Source: Oncomelania hupensis (lineage: Eukaryota; Mollusca; Gastropoda; Littorinimorpha; Pomatiopsidae). From it: DNA of 64,000 nt. How positions within the stretch are numbered: the stretch's first letter is position 1; the number at the start of each line of letters is the position of its first letter. Under the pieces are notes generated by a model, which worked only from the letters and a program-made list of their open reading frames with translations, had not been told where the DNA came from and searched no databases. The translations under genes were made by a program, and so were the position numbers. Positions 34,400 through 46,855 of the stretch are shown here, piece after piece. Location: positions 41,706,743-41,770,742 of the forward strand of contig CM072511.1 in the NCBI GenBank assembly GCA_036898135.1. The letters are read 5' to 3'.

Positions 34400-35870
34400 T
34401 GATGAAGATGTTGACGAGGAGAGAGAGGAGGAGAAGGTAGACAATGAGACTGTCAAAGCGATGTGCTTCCCACACTGCAGTTGGAACTGCGTTCCAGGAA
34501 GCAGAAAAAGACACATGCATCGTTTGAACACGAACAATTTAACACGAAACTAGCATCATTTAGCACTCTGGAAGCGCGCTAATGTATGCATAAGAAAGAC
34601 GACGAACCCGTAAACACAGCTCAAGCGAGGGGATTAATGTCACCATAAACACGCCGTCGGCAACTAGACAACAATCACACAACCGCCTCCCCTCCCCCTT
34701 TTTATTTTTTTAAAAGGCTTGCTTTTAGCAGAAACATACAAGACCTTATGAAGGCAATTCACCGTAATCCTTTTTCATGTATTGTTTTGTTTTACCTTAC
34801 TGAAAGATTTGACCTGTTAATACATTTGGCTTACTGAGAGACTCTAGCTATACGCCTATATCGTTAATTATATATTACACTAAAAGCTTCATCAATAATT
34901 AATAGCCAATACATTATAGGTTTTCTATTTGTTTTCGTAGGAAGAATAGAACATGAGTTTTACCCTCTTTGTTTTCAGTTTCCGTTGTCAGTGTAAGAAC
35001 TGAAATGACGTAAGTGAACATGTTAACAAATGTCGCAAAAAGAACTGACTCCCAATACGACTAAATAAACATAACCACATTTCGCAAAATGCTGTTGTCT
35101 TACAAGAGGCTTTTTACTCTATCTAGGCATAGGAAACATAGGCCATTATGTTTGTTTTGCGACTCGAGACCTTTTTAAAGAGATGCACGTTGTTATAATT
35201 ATGGGAATTTCATTGGTTTCAGTTTTGCTGTTTGTTTTGGTAGCGTGTGTGTGGGTGTGTGTGTACCTGTGTGTGTCTGTGTGTGTGTGTCCGTGTATAT
35301 GTGAGTTGTGTGTGTGTGAGTTGTGTGTGTGGGTGTTTATTTTTATTTAAGTTTAATGTTTTTATTTGTCTTTGACATTCGGGCTGTTCGTTTGCTCAGC
35401 GTGCAATGCACAGTAGTTCTACGCTCTGCTCATCGCGCCCCCCCCCCTCTCCATTGCTCCCCCGCTCTCTTTACACACAACCTCCTGCCCTACCTTCCTA
35501 GGACGAAGACAGGAAAACCCTATAAAACCCTATAACCTCTCTAAATGTAAAATGTATATCTAAGCCTATTTTCTATGTATTGAAATTACCACCAGCCAGG
35601 TTAAAAACACTGCGAAAGTGAGTATCATGGAAGTGTAAACGTTCGTGAAGAAAAAAAAGGCTCTGGGACCTAGGTTCTGGATCTGAGAACCTCGAAAAAA
35701 CGTTCATGAACCTCCTGAAAGCTTCCAATTAAGACAGGCTATTAGGAGCCCGTATGTTTTATTCATGGCATACACCCTGTGTCGAACCATAATAGACCTC
35801 TGGAAAAACGTGCTCATTACTGTATCCAGTGAGCTCTTTTGATACCACAACCTCCAGATTAATTGATCGA
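34400..35870. other. no gene seen
   Basis: Unique sequence with a GT-rich patch at 35245-35335 and a C tract near 35440. No coding signature. Confidence 0.6.
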
Positions 35871-35878
35871 AGCATTTA

Positions 35879-36735
35879 AACTTCAAAAAGGCGTTGACCG
35901 AGTCTGGCATGCAGCTCTGTGGGCAACCATGAGAATGTACAACATCAGTCCTAAAATTATTGAAGTCATCAAAAGCCTGTATGACAAGGCTACAAGTGCA
36001 GTCCTCCACGAAACAGCGCCATCGGAAACTGGTTCAGAACAACAATCGTGCGTTAGGGATGCCTACTCTCTCCAACACTCTTCAACATCTTCCTAGAGCA
36101 TCATGTCAGATGCCCTTGCAGATCACGAAGGCACAGTCAACATAGGGGGAAGATCAATCTCCAACATTCGTTTTGCGGATGACATTGATGGATTGGCTGG
36201 AGAGGAACAAGAACTTGAACAGCTGGTACAGAGGCTTGAAACCACCTCCAGAGCCTATGGAATGGAAATGAGTGCAGAGAAGACCAAAATAATGACCAAC
36301 AACACCAATGGCATCAACACGGACATCAAAGTCCAAGGCCAAAACCTCAACACAGTCCATAGCTTCAAATATTTAGGATCCATTGTATTTCCTATACCCA
36401 GCAAATCACCAACGACGAAGTCCGACAGACCATCAAACAAGCCTTTGGACAACACGATAACCTGCTCACAGTGGTGAAAAAACGGAAACTCCGATGGGAT
36501 GGCCACGTCACCAGATCATCAGGTCTTGCAAAGACCATCCTGCAAGGCACAGTGCAAGGAGGTAGAAGAAGAGGGAAACCGAAAAAGAGGTGGGAGGACA
36601 GCATTCGAGAATGGACTGGTTTGACACTGAGCGAAACCATCAGGGTTGCTGAGGACAGGGAAAAATGGAGTACACTGGTTAAGCGATCATCTGTGGTGCC
36701 ACTACGACCTCCTAGTTACGGGATAGGATAGGATC
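35879..36735 (+). mobile_element. RTE-like LINE, internally deleted
   Basis: Starts inside motif A (FKKAF-DRVWHAALWATM region) and keeps motif C with FADDIDGLAGEEQE (36172). At about 36387 it jumps from the FKYLGSIV block directly to the TQQITNDEVRQT block, a deletion of roughly 235 bp relative to 18514-20735. Motif B is disrupted by a frameshift near 36050. It ends with two GGATA units at 36720-36733. 5'-truncated, inactive. Confidence 0.87.
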
Positions 36736-37100
36736 CAAATAGTAGGATAACCTGTGCTCATAGTCAGTAATTATTGCGAGTGGAGAAGTAGAACGAATCG
36801 GGCCCGGGCGATCTGTGGAAAACGAGCTCCGTTGCTCGCTAGCAACCGAGCTCCTAACTTAACCTCATCTTCATACACAAATGAGCGTGAACACAAAAGT
36901 CATGTCCTTCCAAGTCAAGGCCAGTCAACAAATCTTTGCACACAAAGGAAACATATGAATTATGCAACGACCGACGGTTATATTTAATTAAAGAATCATT
37001 ATAAATTGCTAGTGCTTTTAAAAGGATTAGATATACCCCATTCTGTCCCATTTTCCATATTGTTTAGTTCTCTGCAACTTCTCCCGTGTTTTTTTCTGCG

Positions 37101-37243
37101 TGCATGGGCATCATCCAAGTAGAATGGATCCCGAATAGCATGGACGTTGCAGTCCTTTGTATCTGTATTTTCCACCTATGATACAAAGAATCCACTACAT
37201 CTTTGCTATCGAGGATCCATTCTACTTTGGTCATGTCCCCGTG
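37101..37243 (+). ncRNA. candidate pre-miRNA-like hairpin
   Basis: The 5' arm 37114-37163 (CCAAGTAGAATGGATCC...TTTGTATC) pairs with the 3' arm 37180-37230 (GATACAAAG...GGATCCATTCTACTTTGG) across a 16-nt loop. There is a 13-bp perfect block (GTAGAATGGATCC), scattered bulges and a terminal GATACAAAG helix. Weaker pairing extends to 37101 and 37243. Arm length, loop size and bulge pattern fit an animal miRNA precursor. The strand is arbitrary, and a MITE remnant is the main alternative. Confidence 0.45.
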
Positions 37244-37380
37244 GTCTGTGTGTCTTCCTGTTTGACATTCTGTTTCTCTGATTTTCTTCTAACCTTGCCT
37301 TCCCTTAGCTGAGTTTGAGAATCGGATTCAAGACCGGATTTAGAATCAGAACCAGATATGTTTCTTTTCCTTATAAAATA

Positions 37381-37404
37381 CCACCACCACCACCTCCACC
37401 ACCT

Positions 37405-37435
<31 letters not shown>

Positions 37436-37440
37436 CAAGG
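37381..37440. repeat. (CCA)n/(CAA)n microsatellite
   Basis: CCACCT/CCA units change into CAA units. The following 37441-38360 has no gene signature. Confidence 0.9.
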
Positions 37441-38364
37441 ACAACATGGAAATGTATATTTTATTGTCAGCTAGAATCGTGCAGAATCAGGACCGGAATT
37501 AGAATCAGAAACGTCCTTATAATAACAAAAAACAGAGAAAACGTGCCTCCTATTTTCAGTCATTTGCTTAATAGCCCTCAATACTTTAAATTGGCTATTT
37601 TAAATTAATTGATTCGAATCTCATTTCATTGCTCTGCAGTGCTATTCAATCTGCTGTGCCTTTTTGTGTATTTCTGCGAGTCTGATTTTGACAGTCTATC
37701 TGCTTGTCTTCCGTCCTTTGATTTAGTTTTTAGCAATTATCCACGCATTTTAAGCCATTTGCTTAATAATTGTCAATAGTCCAAATAGTCTAGGATTATT
37801 CGATTCCCATTTCATACCGCATCACCAAAACAAAATCCTAAATAGTTTGAATTAATTGGATAATAAAGTGTTTTGACTTGACTTCATTTCATTTGCATTG
37901 CCTTTGCAAGGCGGGAGCGCAGTTGTTTGTTTTTCTTCTCCATGCGAATAGTCCGATTTAAGTGAATTGACCAGATTCCAATTCGATTGCTTTGTTTTGC
38001 ACGGAGAAAGTGCTTCCTTTCATGACCTTACTATTCTGTTATTTTATTGCTGACACTGTGACAGTATTTGAATCAGAATCAATGTCATCCACCACAATCC
38101 TCGCATCACAAGCAGGCAAAACAGATACGGATTGATTGAAGCCCACGTGAGAAGAGAGTTAAAAGACCCATTTGTTGGTTTGTTTGTTTCACAATTTATT
38201 TGTTTCATTCGCCCTTCTGACTTTCTTGCTGTCAAGTTTCTTTCGTTCTTTCTGTCTTATTTTCTTTTTAAACCTTTCTGTCTTCAATGTCTTTGTTTTG
38301 GTTTTTTTTGGTTCCTTTCGTGCTTTTGTTTTTGTTTATGAAATTTTTCGTTTGTTCTTTATCT

Positions 38365-38367
<3 letters not shown>

Positions 38368-38450
<83 letters not shown>

Positions 38451-38486
38451 CATAATCATAATAATGATGGATGCTATACGCGCCTT
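38368..38486 (-). repeat. SINE family A tail, minus strand, with (ATA)n
   Basis: The minus strand reads AAGGCGCGTATAGCATCCAT then (ATT)n, the last ~25 bp of SINE family A plus its tail. Only the tail is present; the next 11 bp lead into a plus-strand head. Confidence 0.7.
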
Positions 38487-38496
38487 ATTCTTTTCG

Positions 38497-38869
38497 TGGC
38501 GCTGTGGATTAGTCGCCGGTTTTCTATGCTGAAGATCGCGGGTTCGATTTCTGCAAGGGACGAACGTATGTGACTTAGGTAGGAGACTATTGAGGTCACT
38601 GAGGGTTTTCTCCGGGCACTCCGGTTTCCTCCCTCCCTGCAATAATGGTACTGGACGCAGTCAACATACAAATTTCAAAAATAAAAATTATATTTTCTTT
38701 CCGTCTTCCAATAGCGATCTCCCTGCCTCTACACCACCTGTTCGACTAATGGACGTGTATTTGTTTGTGTGTGTATGTGAGGGTGGATGAGACAGGTGAG
38801 CGTGTATGTTTGTACATATCGCCGTGCTTTGAGCCTGATTGATTTGGGGAAAGGCGCGTATATAGCATC

Positions 38870-38936
<67 letters not shown>
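38497..38936 (+). mobile_element. SINE family A, full-length copy
   Basis: tRNA-derived head: TGGCGCTGTGGATTAGTCGC (A-box region) and GCGGGTTCGATTTC (B box) ~35 bp later. A middle domain with GTTTTCTCCGGGCACTCCGG and TTTCCTCCC follows, then the family block TTCCAATAGCGATCTCCCTG, and the 3' end TTTGAGCCTGATTGATTTGG with GGCGCGTATATAGCATCC and an (ATT)n tail at 38870-38936. Pol III promoter boxes at a plausible spacing. Non-coding, ~370 bp plus tail. Resembles gastropod/bivalve SINE architecture. Confidence 0.85.
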
Positions 38937-38937
<1 letters not shown>

Positions 38938-39215
38938 CTAATTCAGACTCAAAACGGCGCTCCGTAACCAGCATACAAGCTCACGTGTTACATACACGCT
39001 CTCGCCCACGCAAACAGACATGCATTCCTCGTCCACTCATGGTATATAGATCTAGGTAAGTCGTTATTAGAAGACGGAAAGGAACTCGAATGTTTATGTT
39101 TGAAATTTTGAGTATAACAGCATCCAACAGCAATATTAAAGGAAGGGATGAAACCAGAATACCCGAACAAAACCTCTCGGTGACCTGAAAAGTCACGTAC
39201 CCAACAAAGTCACAT
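38937..39215 (-). mobile_element. SINE family A, inverted copy sharing the same tail
   Basis: Reverse complement aligns with the plus copy through CAGGTCACCGAGAGGTTTTG, the TCTGGTTTCATCCCT stretch, AATTTCAAACATAAACATTC, TTTCCGTCTTCTAATAACGA and TTTTGAGTCTGAATTAGG, ending at the same (ATT)n block. More diverged than the plus copy. The tRNA-like head beyond about 39215 is not recognisable. Confidence 0.72.
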
Positions 39216-39229
39216 CAGTAGGGTGGCGC

Positions 39230-40200
39230 AACAGCGTAATGGCTTGACCACACTCTAGAAATGTTCCACGTTAAACAACGTCAAGCAGGGAAAGTTGCCA
39301 CTCCACTCCCCTCCCCTCCCCTCCACCTCCCTCTCCCTCTCCTCTCCTCTCCCTCTTTGTTTTGGGTGACAGTGCTCATGCAACTGCCGCGCTTTCGGTG
39401 AGGAGGTAACTCGAATTTCGACTACACGGAGGAACGAAACTCACACACACACACACACACAAACACACACAAACCCACACACACACACACACAAAACCGA
39501 ATTTAAATTGTTAAAGTGTACGGCGTAATATAAAGCAATGGTCGTATCGCATCACAATTATTTAAATGTTGCAACGGTGTTTGTCCTTTTAACTAGCTAA
39601 GCTTACTAAGTAAACGGCCTATTGAACACAATCCAAATAAATGTTTTTGGATTAAAAACAAAACAACTAAACACCACCCTTTAATTCCAAAATCGATCGC
39701 CGCTTCTAGCATAGCATACTTCTTGGTGTTATTTTCAAGTTGTTGTTTTTTACATTATTTAATTTTATAAAAATAGTCTGGGCTGCAAATTTTAAAGTGC
39801 ATTTATTTTCCTTGCAATAACTTTCTAAAAGTGCTTTAGATGGATATTTTCATTTTGAAATGACTGTTGCAATGGGTTTTATTATCGTGTTTTGTTGTTG
39901 TCGTTTTAAAATTCCTAAATTTAATGCATTTAATTAAAATTCATATGTTCCTTTGGATATTCACCTTCTAAACCACGTGAATTGTGTTCTCGTACCCGGA
40001 CTCGTAGCAGTGACCCAAAACAAAACCCATAATTACCGATAAATCGGCCATACACATTATAATCTTCGCGTTTAATGCAATTAGATATGTTTCACTTTTC
40101 GTTCTTTCTCGACTGCCGTTTCCAGACTATAATTAAGACATTTTCGTTCCCTCTCTCCTTGCACATTCCCGATGCCGTTGCCTAGGTATAAAATTAGACT
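39230..40200. other. no gene seen
   Basis: Contains CT-rich sequence at 39300-39355 and CA repeats at 39444-39495. Otherwise unique AT-rich sequence. Confidence 0.55.
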
Positions 40201-40214
40201 CTAACTTGGATAGA

Positions 40215-40510
40215 AAAAGAGGAGGAGGATCAAAAAGACATTGAGAAAGTGTGCGAGGAAAAATAATGGAAGAAGAAAACGAAGGAAGAAGAAGAGGCGG
40301 GTAAGAGAAGAAGAAGAAGAAAAAGAAGAAGAAGAAAAAAAGAAGAAAGAACTGATGGGAAGAAGAAGGAAGAAGGAGAAGGAAGAGAAGGAAGAGAAGG
40401 AAGAAGAAGAGTATTTGAGATGACGATGACGATGGTGATGAGGAGAAGGAGGAGGAAAAGGAAGAAGAAGAAGAAGAAGAACAAGAACAAGAAGAGGAAG
40501 AAGATGTGGT
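40215..40510 (+). repeat. degenerate GAA/GGA purine tract
   Basis: About 300 bp almost entirely of purines on the plus strand, built of GAA and GGA units with a GATGAC patch at 40417-40437. A (CTT)n array in the opposite strand sense follows at 40765-40822. Confidence 0.9.
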
Positions 40511-41065
40511 GTCTTTTCACACGTTTGCATTTTAAGGCGTGCTTGAGGTGGTTAAGATCATTCGTAATTAAGGTAGCTACATTACAAACCGACTTTCAGC
40601 TAGCTGAAGAAAAAGAACCACCTCACAACCCAAGTGTCTTGGTCAAGGTGTGTTAAATTAGGCCGCATGTGAGCAATAAAAAATGACGACCTCATGTACA
40701 TTGCGTAATGATAAAAGATTCCACCCAAACATTCTCGATCCACTCCAGCCCTAATCTTCTCAATTTCTTCTTCTCCTTCTTCTTCTTCTTCTTCTTCTTC
40801 TTCTTCTTCTTCTTCTTCTTCTGAAAACTGTGGATACTCCGCCAGGACGAAGAAAAAACTCTTTCTTCATTAATTCATTCATTTCTTCGCATGGTTTGTT
40901 TAGGATTTGAATTCATTCTCTTTACATGGCAGGTAAGACATCTCACTGCCAAGTAATAAAAACAAAGGCAATAATGGAACAGAACTGAGCACCATCCTGG
41001 ACGGACTGGGTTTTGGAGGGGGGGGGGGAGAAAGAAAGGACCTAGTTCTTGCTGGGTGCATTTGT

Positions 41066-41180
41066 GTCCTATCCTATCCTATCCTATCCTATCCTATCCT
41101 ATCCTATCCTATCCTATCCTATCCTATCCTATCCCGTAACTCAAAGATCGTTGGGGCACCACAGATGATCGTTTAACAAG
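41066..41180 (-). mobile_element. RTE-like LINE, extreme 3' end with long (TATCC)n tail
   Basis: About 14 TATCC units (41070-41134), then TATCCCGTAACTC and GGCACCACAGATGATCGTTT (minus-strand 3' end of the family). Only ~45 bp of element body remain. The tail is the longest of all copies here. Confidence 0.88.
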
Positions 41181-41214
41181 CGTTCTTGTTGGCCGTTCTA
41201 GTTCTTGTTGGCCG

Positions 41215-41455
41215 CACTCCAGATTGTCAACCCGCTTCGAACCACCGCGTACCGACCGTACGGACCTGCGATGTCATTGCTTGACACTCAATGCGTAAAT
41301 TGTTTCCGCCGCTGAGTACACCACTGAGGGAACTATGCCATACGGTCGTATTATTCTTTCTGTTTGTTTCGGGACTCAGATCGTCAACGGGCTTTGAACC
41401 ACTGCCTGTACAGGTTGCATTACTATGGGTTGACATTCACTGCTTCAATTGTTTT
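41215..41455. repeat. diverged ~170-bp tandem duplication
   Basis: 41222-41312 and 41388-41452 share AGATTGTCAAC/AGATCGTCAAC, CTTCGAACCACCGC/CTTTGAACCACTGC, TTGACACTCA/TTGACATTCA and CAATTGTTT-like blocks in order. Unknown origin. 41460-42945 shows nothing else apart from a G/A-rich patch near 42150-42195. Confidence 0.5.
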
Positions 41456-42949
41456 GCCATTGCGTACACACACCAACGAGCCAAATGCGCTGGAATGATT
41501 CGCCACTATCTGAACTATTCGGCGAGCCTAACTTTATCGACATCTGTTTAGGCAATTTTGAGATATAGACCAAAACTGGTTTAGAAAACTATTGACCTCA
41601 ACGACCTTGACCTTAAAGAAATTATGAATGACATAAAAGGCTTAGTAGCAGTTAAACTTAAAATATCTTAGTAGTAAAGTGTCTGCATATTCATTGTAAT
41701 CAAAATGGGTCAAGTCATTTTTTGAGGTAATGCAAGAAAGTGAAATACCGACCGACGGTTCGACCCGCCAACCCACCGGCCTACTGACCAGTCGACAGAC
41801 TGCATGCTACGAAATGATTGGCCATAAGTTGAATAACCTGTATACCAAAAACGTGATCCAAATCGGTTCAACCGTGTTTTGTATATGGATCAAAACGCGT
41901 TTAATAAAAGAATTGACCACAACGATCTTGATATTTTACATAGAGCAAATGCGATAGTACAAGAAGCTGGCCACTGAATCAGGTAATATTTCTATGCAGT
42001 TTAAATACAATATGTCCGGTGCATCTTGATGTAAGGCGTGCAAGAGACCGACGGAGTTCCCGACGTGAGGTCGGACAGAAGAGCGGACAGACCGACATTT
42101 TGCGCGTTCTGAATCCCGATGATTTCACAGTATTTCCACATAAGTCTAGAGAAAGGAGGGAGGCGGGTGGGGAGGAGGGAGAGGAGAAGGGGAGAAATAT
42201 CAATATTTTCGAAACAGTTCCGTCATATTCTGTCATTCCGAGTTCCCAGAAGGATGTAAGGCCTATAACCTTGTTCTCCATCACGACCTATTGTCTCCCC
42301 TTTTGTTATTTTAAAATTCTCTTTGAATAAAGGTGAAAAGTTTCCTTTACACGAAAAGCAACTGTGAATGTAACATTATATCATTTCCATAATTGCTTTG
42401 TGACTGTTTCATAGGCACTGATCTTTATTCTCCGCTATAAACAAAACAAAACAACATAGAAAACAACAACTGTAGGCTACGAATATAATGTGGCATTCGG
42501 TATTTATTACCATAGTTCTTCAAAGTTTCAGTACATAATAGAAAATAAATAAATGAATGCAGTTTTAAACTTTCACATTAACTGTTAATATTGCGCCAAT
42601 AAAGGGACACTTAGGAAAATATAAATGTGATAATGCAGGAAGTGCTAGACAATGTAGTATTATTTTGCAAATGTACGCAAGTATGTGAACTCCAGTCTTG
42701 ATGCGATAAGTACCTTTTTTAGTGTGTGGAAAATTTAAATGTCATAATACAAGAAGCGCCAGACAGTGTGTGGTGTTTCGGACATTTATTTAATATTTAA
42801 TTTTCTTGCGGATAAACTCACAAGTTATTTTGAAGAGAAATAATAAAGAACGAAAGAAAAAGAATTTAGTGTTGCTTTGGAATTTTACGTAAGTCTCCAA
42901 ATAATGTAATCGAGCAACGCATAAAAAGGACACCTTTTTCGACAATAAA

Positions 42950-43002
<53 letters not shown>

Positions 43003-43032
43003 ACACACACACATTCACACACACACACACAT
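42950..43032. repeat. (GA)n then (CA)n
   Basis: GA repeat to 42998 then CA repeat. A second GA repeat lies at 43402-43450. Confidence 0.93.
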
Positions 43033-43394
43033 GCTTAACTAGAGACGAGACAGCAGAAGAGAAAGAACCCCGTAGATTAATAAATAGAATTACCCCACTT
43101 CTGGAAGATTAATTTACTGTAGTCACAGAGAGGAGAATGAGTCTAATTGACCTTATGAGTCTACCGACGAGACATTTTATTTCACGAATGAATGGCAATA
43201 AAAGTCTATAAGCCCATTTAGTTTCTGCTGCAAGGACCGTACACAGGAAGTGGAGAAAACAGAACAAAAATAATGTATACCCAAAAGACCTCTATGGTCT
43301 GTGTTGCACGGTCGTTAATCATCTCCATTACTCAACTAGTTTTAAATAAAATTTTGAATGGTACTATCGATTATGATGGAAAGATTAGACAGGA

Positions 43395-43452
<58 letters not shown>

Positions 43453-43454
43453 CT

Positions 43455-45155
43455 GCCGGTTATTACTGCCGGTTGATGCATTGTTTTTGATGTTTAATTT
43501 AGTTTCCAAACCCAACACTTTGACGTCTAGCTTTGGATACCTCTGTTGTCTGCAAAACTCACGGTGGCTCGAAATGACTACTTTTATACTTTGCCGCTGA
43601 CAAAAGAGAACTTGTTTTATTGACCATCGTTATATTAAATTATCTCAGCAACTGTAGTGTGAAGGTTAATCAAGTTGGAACTGCAGAATCGTAAAGCGGA
43701 TCAACAACTTTAGCCTATAAGGTGTGTGATTGAAGGAATCAAGATCAAAGACACTAGATAATTACATTTTCGATATCCCCCTGGTACGGATTGTAACGGA
43801 AAGCGTTTGTGAACATATAATCAAAACAATACAATTTTCACACTGTGAAAAATGCAATTGTTGGAATTTAAAAAAAAGGAACCAACAACGACGACGACAA
43901 CAACAACAACAAGAACAAGTGATATTTTTAATGATCCACACACCCAGTAGCCCCCGCAAACCCTGGCATCCTTCTCTCAATTCTTTGTGATGTAATTTGT
44001 GATATACCTAAAAGTATTTATTCGTTAATAGCAAAATGTGTTGTCAATTTGTACACCAGTTTTATCTTCTACTTCTAGTGTGCTGTAGCATTGACCGAAG
44101 TGAATTTCTTATGTTTGTTCATTTGACAATGAAGAGTTTTGTATCCTTTGTGTCTTGGTAAAACAAAATATGATTATTCTAAAGTGAGCCTGGCCTCAAA
44201 GTTTCAAACTTGTTCATTATATAGTATAATTATAGAAAACAAGTAAAATAAAGTGTGAAAGGAGAACAACTGGTGTTTAAATGTCTCTCGATAGACACAC
44301 CCCTCCCCCCATGCCCCTAACCTTAACTATGGTTTAGGACAGAGCAACTGTGATGTAAAGATGAAGATTTTCTGTAGCGGCACACCAGCAGTCACAAACC
44401 ATAACTTTCACAGTTCAACTTTCTTACTAGTGGGGACTACGATTTTGAAAATATATCTCAATTGTATTTGTTAGCCAGAACCAGAAAGTTGTTTCTACTC
44501 TGGGAGCGTCTTCAATGGTCGCGGGGCTGGTGAGAAACAGAAAACTTACTCATGTACCACCAAAAGACTATCTCGATCGCCTTTAAAACGGTCGAGGCAC
44601 TTTGCCTGCCCAAGTTTCCTCTAGTGTGCCGCTGCTGTAATTATTTAGTGTGCTGCTACTGCAATTATAGAAGAGTCTAATAATCCAATTCTTTGCGACG
44701 AAAATTTTTTTAATGGACGTTTAAGCAGCTTTAAAAAAAAAAAGACATTATCGTCACAGTGAGAGTATAGCAAAGGGGTCTTTCATACAGTCATCGAGCA
44801 TCGCCTGATCCCACTGGCAGCGCAATACACTTGGTTCATTCGCAACAAAACCTTGAACTATGTTGGTCATGTTTTTTCTGTGTGCGCTAGTGCCTGTCTT
44901 GTAAGGGAGATAAGTCATTTACTGCTAGGCAGACTAACTTGTGTATGCTCGGACAAAAAATTACACACACACACACACACACCCACACCCACCCACCCAT
45001 ATACACACACATATATACACACACTAAAATATTTTTTTTAAGATATAAGGGAATAATCATGTCTTAGCGCTAATGAGACATTTTATACGTTTTTTTGCCA
45101 TTTTGATAGCGACTTCAGACACTCTTTCAAACAAGATAACCCAGTGCCAAATAAC
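43455..45155. other. no gene seen
   Basis: Unique sequence with a CA repeat at 44965-45025 and CGA/CAA units at 43886-43916. Small frames carry no domain. Confidence 0.55.
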
Positions 45156-45159
45156 TTTT

Positions 45160-45240
45160 GAATGGAATTGAATTGAATGGTTCTTGTGCAGCCCCTTTCC
45201 AGCTCAGAGAGCTGCCGAAAACAGGATCTAAATTAATTAG
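45160..45240 (-). repeat. SINE family B-like tail with (AATTG)n
   Basis: The minus strand reads TAGATCCTGTTTTCGGCAGC, TGAGCTGGAAAGGGGCTGCA and then ATTCAATTC units, a variant of the family B 3' end (34215-34285). Confidence 0.55.
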
Positions 45241-46015
45241 GCTCCCATGCAGATGCTAAAATATTAATTAATTAATTCCTTTGCCAATAATCCACGAGGC
45301 CAATTTCCTTACAGGCGGCGTAATGTGACAATTAACTAGAAGATAATTATTGATAAGGACGAAGATGCTAAATGCCAGTGTTATTAGCGATGATAACACC
45401 AACGACGATATTGATGGACGCAGAAGTGGACAACATCACCGATGAGAATGATGACGACAAGCGATAATAACTGCTGCGATCCACTCAGTTTGCGGAGAAA
45501 ATACTTTTTTAAAAAAATATTTGAAAACCGAGACCAGATAGTGATGTTGTTAACGGTGATGAACTTTATTGTCAGCTAACTTAATTATCTTTTATGTGTT
45601 GCTCAAGTTAATTAGAAGTTAACTATACGCACTTCTAAAAAGAATAATAAAATATATAGCTTTTTTTTTCTTTTCGTGACTAAAAGTTATTTAAACTTTC
45701 TCTGATGAAATATCTTGACGCTATCCTGAACTGCAGTGGTACTACCCAAAGAAAAAAACAACAACAACACATTGTTGTAGAGTTTCGTGTGTTTTGCAAG
45801 TTTGGTTTTCACGTGTGTGTTCCAGTAGGGAAGACAGAACTTTATTACTCTAGTTTTAATTAAAAGTTCCTTTGATTTCTGAAACATGTCTCCAGCAACA
45901 AGTGAAATTAAAAAACAAAAAGCTAAATGGGAAACGAAAGAAACGTCGCATCGATTTGCAAGAACCAAAACATAATAAAATTTAAAAAAGAGAAAAAAAG
46001 GTTGTCGTTGAGAAG
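45241..46015. other. no gene seen
   Basis: Unique AT-rich sequence. No coding signature. Confidence 0.55.
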
Positions 46016-46019
46016 GAGG

Positions 46020-46371
46020 AAGACTGAAAAGTTATATAGAGAGAGGGAGGGACTGGGAGTGGGACGGAATAGAGGAGAACAGAGAGAAAGAGAGAGAGAG
46101 GGGGGAGGGAGGGGAGGGAGGGAGGGGAGGGAGGGGAGGGAGAGAGGAGAACAGAGAGAGAGAGAGAGAAGGGAAGGAGGGAGGGATGGAGGGAGGGAGG
46201 GAGAGAATGCCAACTACAGAGAGAGAAAGAGAGACAGAGAGAGAGAGAGACAGAGAGAGAGAGAGAGGCGGATAAAGTGGGTGGAAGTGGGTGGATGTGA
46301 TTGAAGGTGGAGAGATAGAAAGTCGTTGAATATGATTATTCCATAAACGAAGAAAAATTAGGCGGACTAGC

Positions 46372-46446
<75 letters not shown>

Positions 46447-46455
46447 GCATTTGTG
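46020..46455 (+). repeat. GA/GGGA-rich purine tracts
   Basis: GA repeats mixed with GGGAGG units at 46040-46270, then a GA repeat at 46373-46445. It lies ~400 bp upstream of the host exon, so it may affect its promoter. Confidence 0.92.
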
Positions 46456-46855
46456 TGTGTGTGTGTGTTGGGTTGTTATGGGGAATTGGGTGGGGAGGGG
46501 ATGAAGGGAGGGAGTGGGGTAGGAAGGCGATAAAGGCCGTAGATTATTTTTAGATTATTTACGTGGCAGAAGAAGGAGTAGACGTTAAAAATTGTTCATA
46601 TGAAACTAAGTACTCAATCTTTACAAAGCACGTGCAAACAGTTTGTACGAAGAGCTGAGACTTCAGAAATCACACACAAGCAAAGTTAGGACGACAGTCG
46701 ATCAATAGTGTACCCATGGATTAAAAACACATCTAAATGCAATTTATTTGTTATCTGTTCCAGTGTGCTGACAGACCTTTTCCTCCCTCTCATCGTGAGG
46801 ACTTTGGACACGTATTTAGACGGTAACTTCCGTAGATTTGAAACTTTCTGTCATC

